A stretch of 5,849 nt of DNA from a bacterium (lineage in GTDB: Bacteria; Krumholzibacteriota; Krumholzibacteria; LZORAL124-64-63): positions 1 to 5,849 of the forward strand of contig JAUUZX010000122.1 of NCBI GenBank assembly GCA_030592025.1, read 5' to 3'. Under the pieces are notes generated by a model. The model had not been told where the DNA came from, did not search any database, and saw only the letters and a program-made list of their open reading frames with translations. The stretch's first letter is position 1. The number at the start of each line of letters is the position of its first letter. The position numbers and the translations under genes were made by a program. Positions 3,981-5,849 of this stretch are shown here, in pieces.

Positions 3981-5777
3981 ATGCGCAACGTCGCCGTCAG
4001 TATTCTGGAAGCCGCCGCCGATCATGGCCAGGCCGTGGCCACCCGCCATCGCCGCGACGAGGTGGTCACCGCGATCACCTACGCCGACTTCGCCGCCCGC
4101 ATCGAGCGTGTGGCTGCGGGCATGGTCAACCTGGGCGTGAAGCCCGGTGACCGCGTGGGCATCTTCGCCCCCAACCTGCCCGAATGGTTCGTCGCGGACC
4201 TGGCCGTCATGTCGGTGCAGGGCGTCGTCGTGCCGATCTACGCCACCAACACGGCGGAGCAGGCGCGGATCATCGCGGCGGATGCGGGTCTCAAGATCCT
4301 GTGCGTCGGCACGGAGACCGAACTCGAGGTGGCCCTCGCCTTCGCTGACGGGGTGCCGGAGTTGGAGCGGATCGTCACCCTCGCGCCGAACACCGTGGCC
4401 ACCGACAGCCGCGTCCTGGCCCTGGTGGATGTGGAGGCGGACCCCGGCGGGGAATCGGTCGCCGAGGAGATCGCCCTGCGCCGTCGTCGCGCCGTCGGCG
4501 GGGACCTGGCGACGATCATCTACACGTCCGGCACGACCGGCGAGCCCAAGGGCGTCATGCTGCGCCACGCCAACCTGGTGAACCAGTACTCGACCATCGA
4601 CAGCCGTTTCAACGTGGGGTCCACCGACCGGTCCCTGTGCTTCCTGCCCCTGAGTCACGTCTACGAGCGGACGTGGTCCTACTATGTCTTCCTCAAGGGC
4701 GCCAACAACACGATCCTGTCGAACCCGCGGGATGTGGTGGCGGCCCTGGCCGACTCCCGGCCCACGGTCATGGTGTCGGCGCCCCGGTTGTACGAGAAGG
4801 TGCACGCGGCGATCCTGGCCAAGGTCGAGACGGCCCCGCCGCTGCGCCGCCGGATCTTCCACTGGGCCCTCGACGTGGGTGATCGGTACTGGCGCGCCCA
4901 CCACGAGGGCGGCGTGACCGGCCCGCTCGACAAGCTGAAGTATTTCGTGGCCGATCGGCTCGTCCTGGGCAAGCTGCGCGCGGTCATGGGCGGGCCGAAG
5001 AATTTCCTCTCCTCGGGCGGCGCCCCGTTGGCCAAGGAGGTGGAGGAGTTCTTCCTCAAGATGGGCCTGCTCGTCTGCCAGGGTTACGGCCTGACCGAGA
5101 CCGCGCCCATGCTCACCTGCAACTCGCCCGGGGCCTTCCGTTTCGGCACCGTGGGCCAGCCCATCGACGACGTCGAGGTGCGCATCGCGGCCGACGGCGA
5201 GATCGAGGTGCGGGGGCCCAACGTCACCGAGGGCTACTTCGGACGACCCGAGGCGACGAAAGAGGCCTTCCGTGACGGCTGGTTCCGCACCGGGGACATC
5301 GGGCATCTGGAGGACGACGGCTACCTCGTCATCACGGACCGCAAGAAGGACCTCATCGTCACCGCCGGCGGCAAGAACATCGCGCCCCAGCGCATCGAGT
5401 CCATCGTCGGCAAGGACTACTTCATCGACCAGCTGGCCGTGGTCGGCGACCGCCAGAAGGTCATCGGCGCCATCGTCGTGCCGTCCTTCGAGGTCCTCAA
5501 GGAGTTCGCGGCGGAGCGGCGTCTGAAGTTCCAGACCGACGACGATCTCATCAAGCTGCCCGAGGTCGTCGAGCTCTACCGCGACCGGATCCGCGCCCAG
5601 TGCGCCCAGCTCGCGCCGTTCGAAAAGATCCACAGGTTCACCCTGGTGGCCTGGCAGTTCTCCATGCAGGCCGGAGAGATCACGCCAACCTTGAAGGTGC
5701 GACGGCGCGTCATCGTGGAGAAGTACCGGGAGATCATCGAGCGGATGTTCAATCCGGAGCCGAAAGAGTCGGACTAG
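3981..5777 (+). CDS. Long-chain acyl-CoA synthetase (AMP-forming, FadD-type)
   Basis: This encodes a 598-residue member of the ANL adenylate-forming superfamily. It should activate fatty acids with ATP and CoA via an acyl-AMP intermediate, feeding beta-oxidation or lipid synthesis, in the cytoplasm or at the inner membrane. The motifs occur in order: P-loop YTSGTTGEPKGVM (181-193), LPLSHVYERT, SSGGAPL, adenine-binding GYGLTETAP (368-376), GWFRTGDIG (433-441, Asp439 for ribose), the hinge and A8 region DRKKDLIVTAGGKNIAP (453-469), and the C-terminal catalytic lysine in PTLKVRR (Lys572). All key residues are present and the C-terminus (VEKYREIIERMF) is intact. Length and end match the roughly 600-residue LC-FACS branch, like mycobacterial FadD15, rather than the shorter E. 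coli FadD. The start is supported by GGGAGA at 3972-3977. Chain-length preference cannot be read from sequence. No other fatty acid gene is adjacent. Confidence 0.97.
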   Translation: MRNVAVSILEAAADHGQAVATRHRRDEVVTAITYADFAARIERVAAGMVNLGVKPGDRVGIFAPNLPEWFVADLAVMSVQGVVVPIYATNTAEQARIIAADAGLKILCVGTETELEVALAFADGVPELERIVTLAPNTVATDSRVLALVDVEADPGGESVAEEIALRRRRAVGGDLATIIYTSGTTGEPKGVMLRHANLVNQYSTIDSRFNVGSTDRSLCFLPLSHVYERTWSYYVFLKGANNTILSNPRDVVAALADSRPTVMVSAPRLYEKVHAAILAKVETAPPLRRRIFHWALDVGDRYWRAHHEGGVTGPLDKLKYFVADRLVLGKLRAVMGGPKNFLSSGGAPLAKEVEEFFLKMGLLVCQGYGLTETAPMLTCNSPGAFRFGTVGQPIDDVEVRIAADGEIEVRGPNVTEGYFGRPEATKEAFRDGWFRTGDIGHLEDDGYLVITDRKKDLIVTAGGKNIAPQRIESIVGKDYFIDQLAVVGDRQKVIGAIVVPSFEVLKEFAAERRLKFQTDDDLIKLPEVVELYRDRIRAQCAQLAPFEKIHRFTLVAWQFSMQAGEITPTLKVRRRVIVEKYREIIERMFNPEPKESD

Positions 5778-5849
5778 GCCGTGTTCCGGCGGCGGTGGCA
5801 GGCGAGGACCTGCTCCAGGAATGTTGCCAGCGACTTCGCGTCCTGCAGA
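5774..5849 (-). CDS. C-terminal fragment of an unidentified gene, cut by the window edge
   Basis: A minus-strand frame is open from the right edge to a TAG at 5774-5776, encoding 24 residues (LQDAKSLATFLEQVLACHRR and four more). Its codons end in G or C in 22 of 24 cases, the bias expected of a real gene here, and the peptide looks like an amphipathic helix with a basic tail. The stop overlaps the stop of the acyl-CoA synthetase gene by 3 nt in a tail-to-tail arrangement, which also continues the alternating strand pattern of the window. It is too short to assign a family, and chance cannot be excluded in sequence this GC-rich. Confidence 0.4.
   Translation of the reverse strand, partial: LQDAKSLATFLEQVLACHRRRNTA

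Noticed and set aside
3740..4150. Short plus-strand frames (from 3740 and 3817) ahead of the acyl-CoA synthetase, considered as leader peptide genes
   Set aside because: They run far into the synthetase in a different frame, lack recognisable domains, and have no clear ribosome site. The long out-of-frame overlap argues against translation.
3747..5633. Open minus-strand frame of 628 codons opposite the acyl-CoA synthetase gene
   Set aside because: The plus strand encodes a complete synthetase with all family motifs. The antisense translation is Asp/Val/Gly/His-biased without recognisable motifs, which is the usual mirror effect of strong third-position GC bias.

Overview
The window is strongly GC-rich. 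Its coding regions show G/C-biased third codon positions and recognisable Shine-Dalgarno sites, and several products carry Sec signal peptides. One gene encodes a KdtX/WaaE-like family 2 glycosyltransferase, typical of envelope or LPS sugar assembly. Together these suggest a Gram-negative bacterium with a high-GC genome. A small RRM-type RNA-binding protein ending in a glycine-rich tail fits deltaproteobacterial/myxococcal or FCB-type lineages, but the sequence alone does not settle the phylum.

Layout, left to right: (1) 1-183, no convincing gene, one hairpin. (2) 184-591 (-), small secreted basic protein with two WxxGHW repeats. (3) 592-1031, divergent intergenic region with back-to-back promoter-like elements over a perfect palindrome, then about 250 nt densely packed with predicted hairpins. 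(4) 1032-1337 (+), RRM RNA-binding protein with 17 consecutive glycines, then a strong intrinsic terminator. (5) 1431-2264 (-), family 2 glycosyltransferase. (6) 2449-3054 (+), exported chalcone-isomerase-like protein, then a strong terminator. (7) 3137-3589 (-), secreted protein of unknown function. (8) 3590-3980, divergent intergenic region containing an AT-rich island. (9) 3981-5777 (+), long-chain acyl-CoA synthetase. (10) 5774-5849 (-), probable C-terminal end of another gene leaving the window.

The genes alternate strand without exception (-,+,-,+,-,+,-). Every one therefore appears to be its own transcription unit, with three divergent promoter regions and three convergent junctions, two of which share a terminator hairpin. 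I see no operon and no single pathway linking the products. They look like independent housekeeping or envelope genes: RNA chaperone-type regulation, envelope glycosylation, two or three exported proteins, and fatty acid activation.

The most interesting element is the long hairpin-rich leader of the RRM gene. It looks like a structured cis-regulatory RNA or an embedded small RNA, and autoregulation by the RNA-binding protein is a testable inference. I did not find a defence system, mobile element, CRISPR array, tRNA or rRNA.
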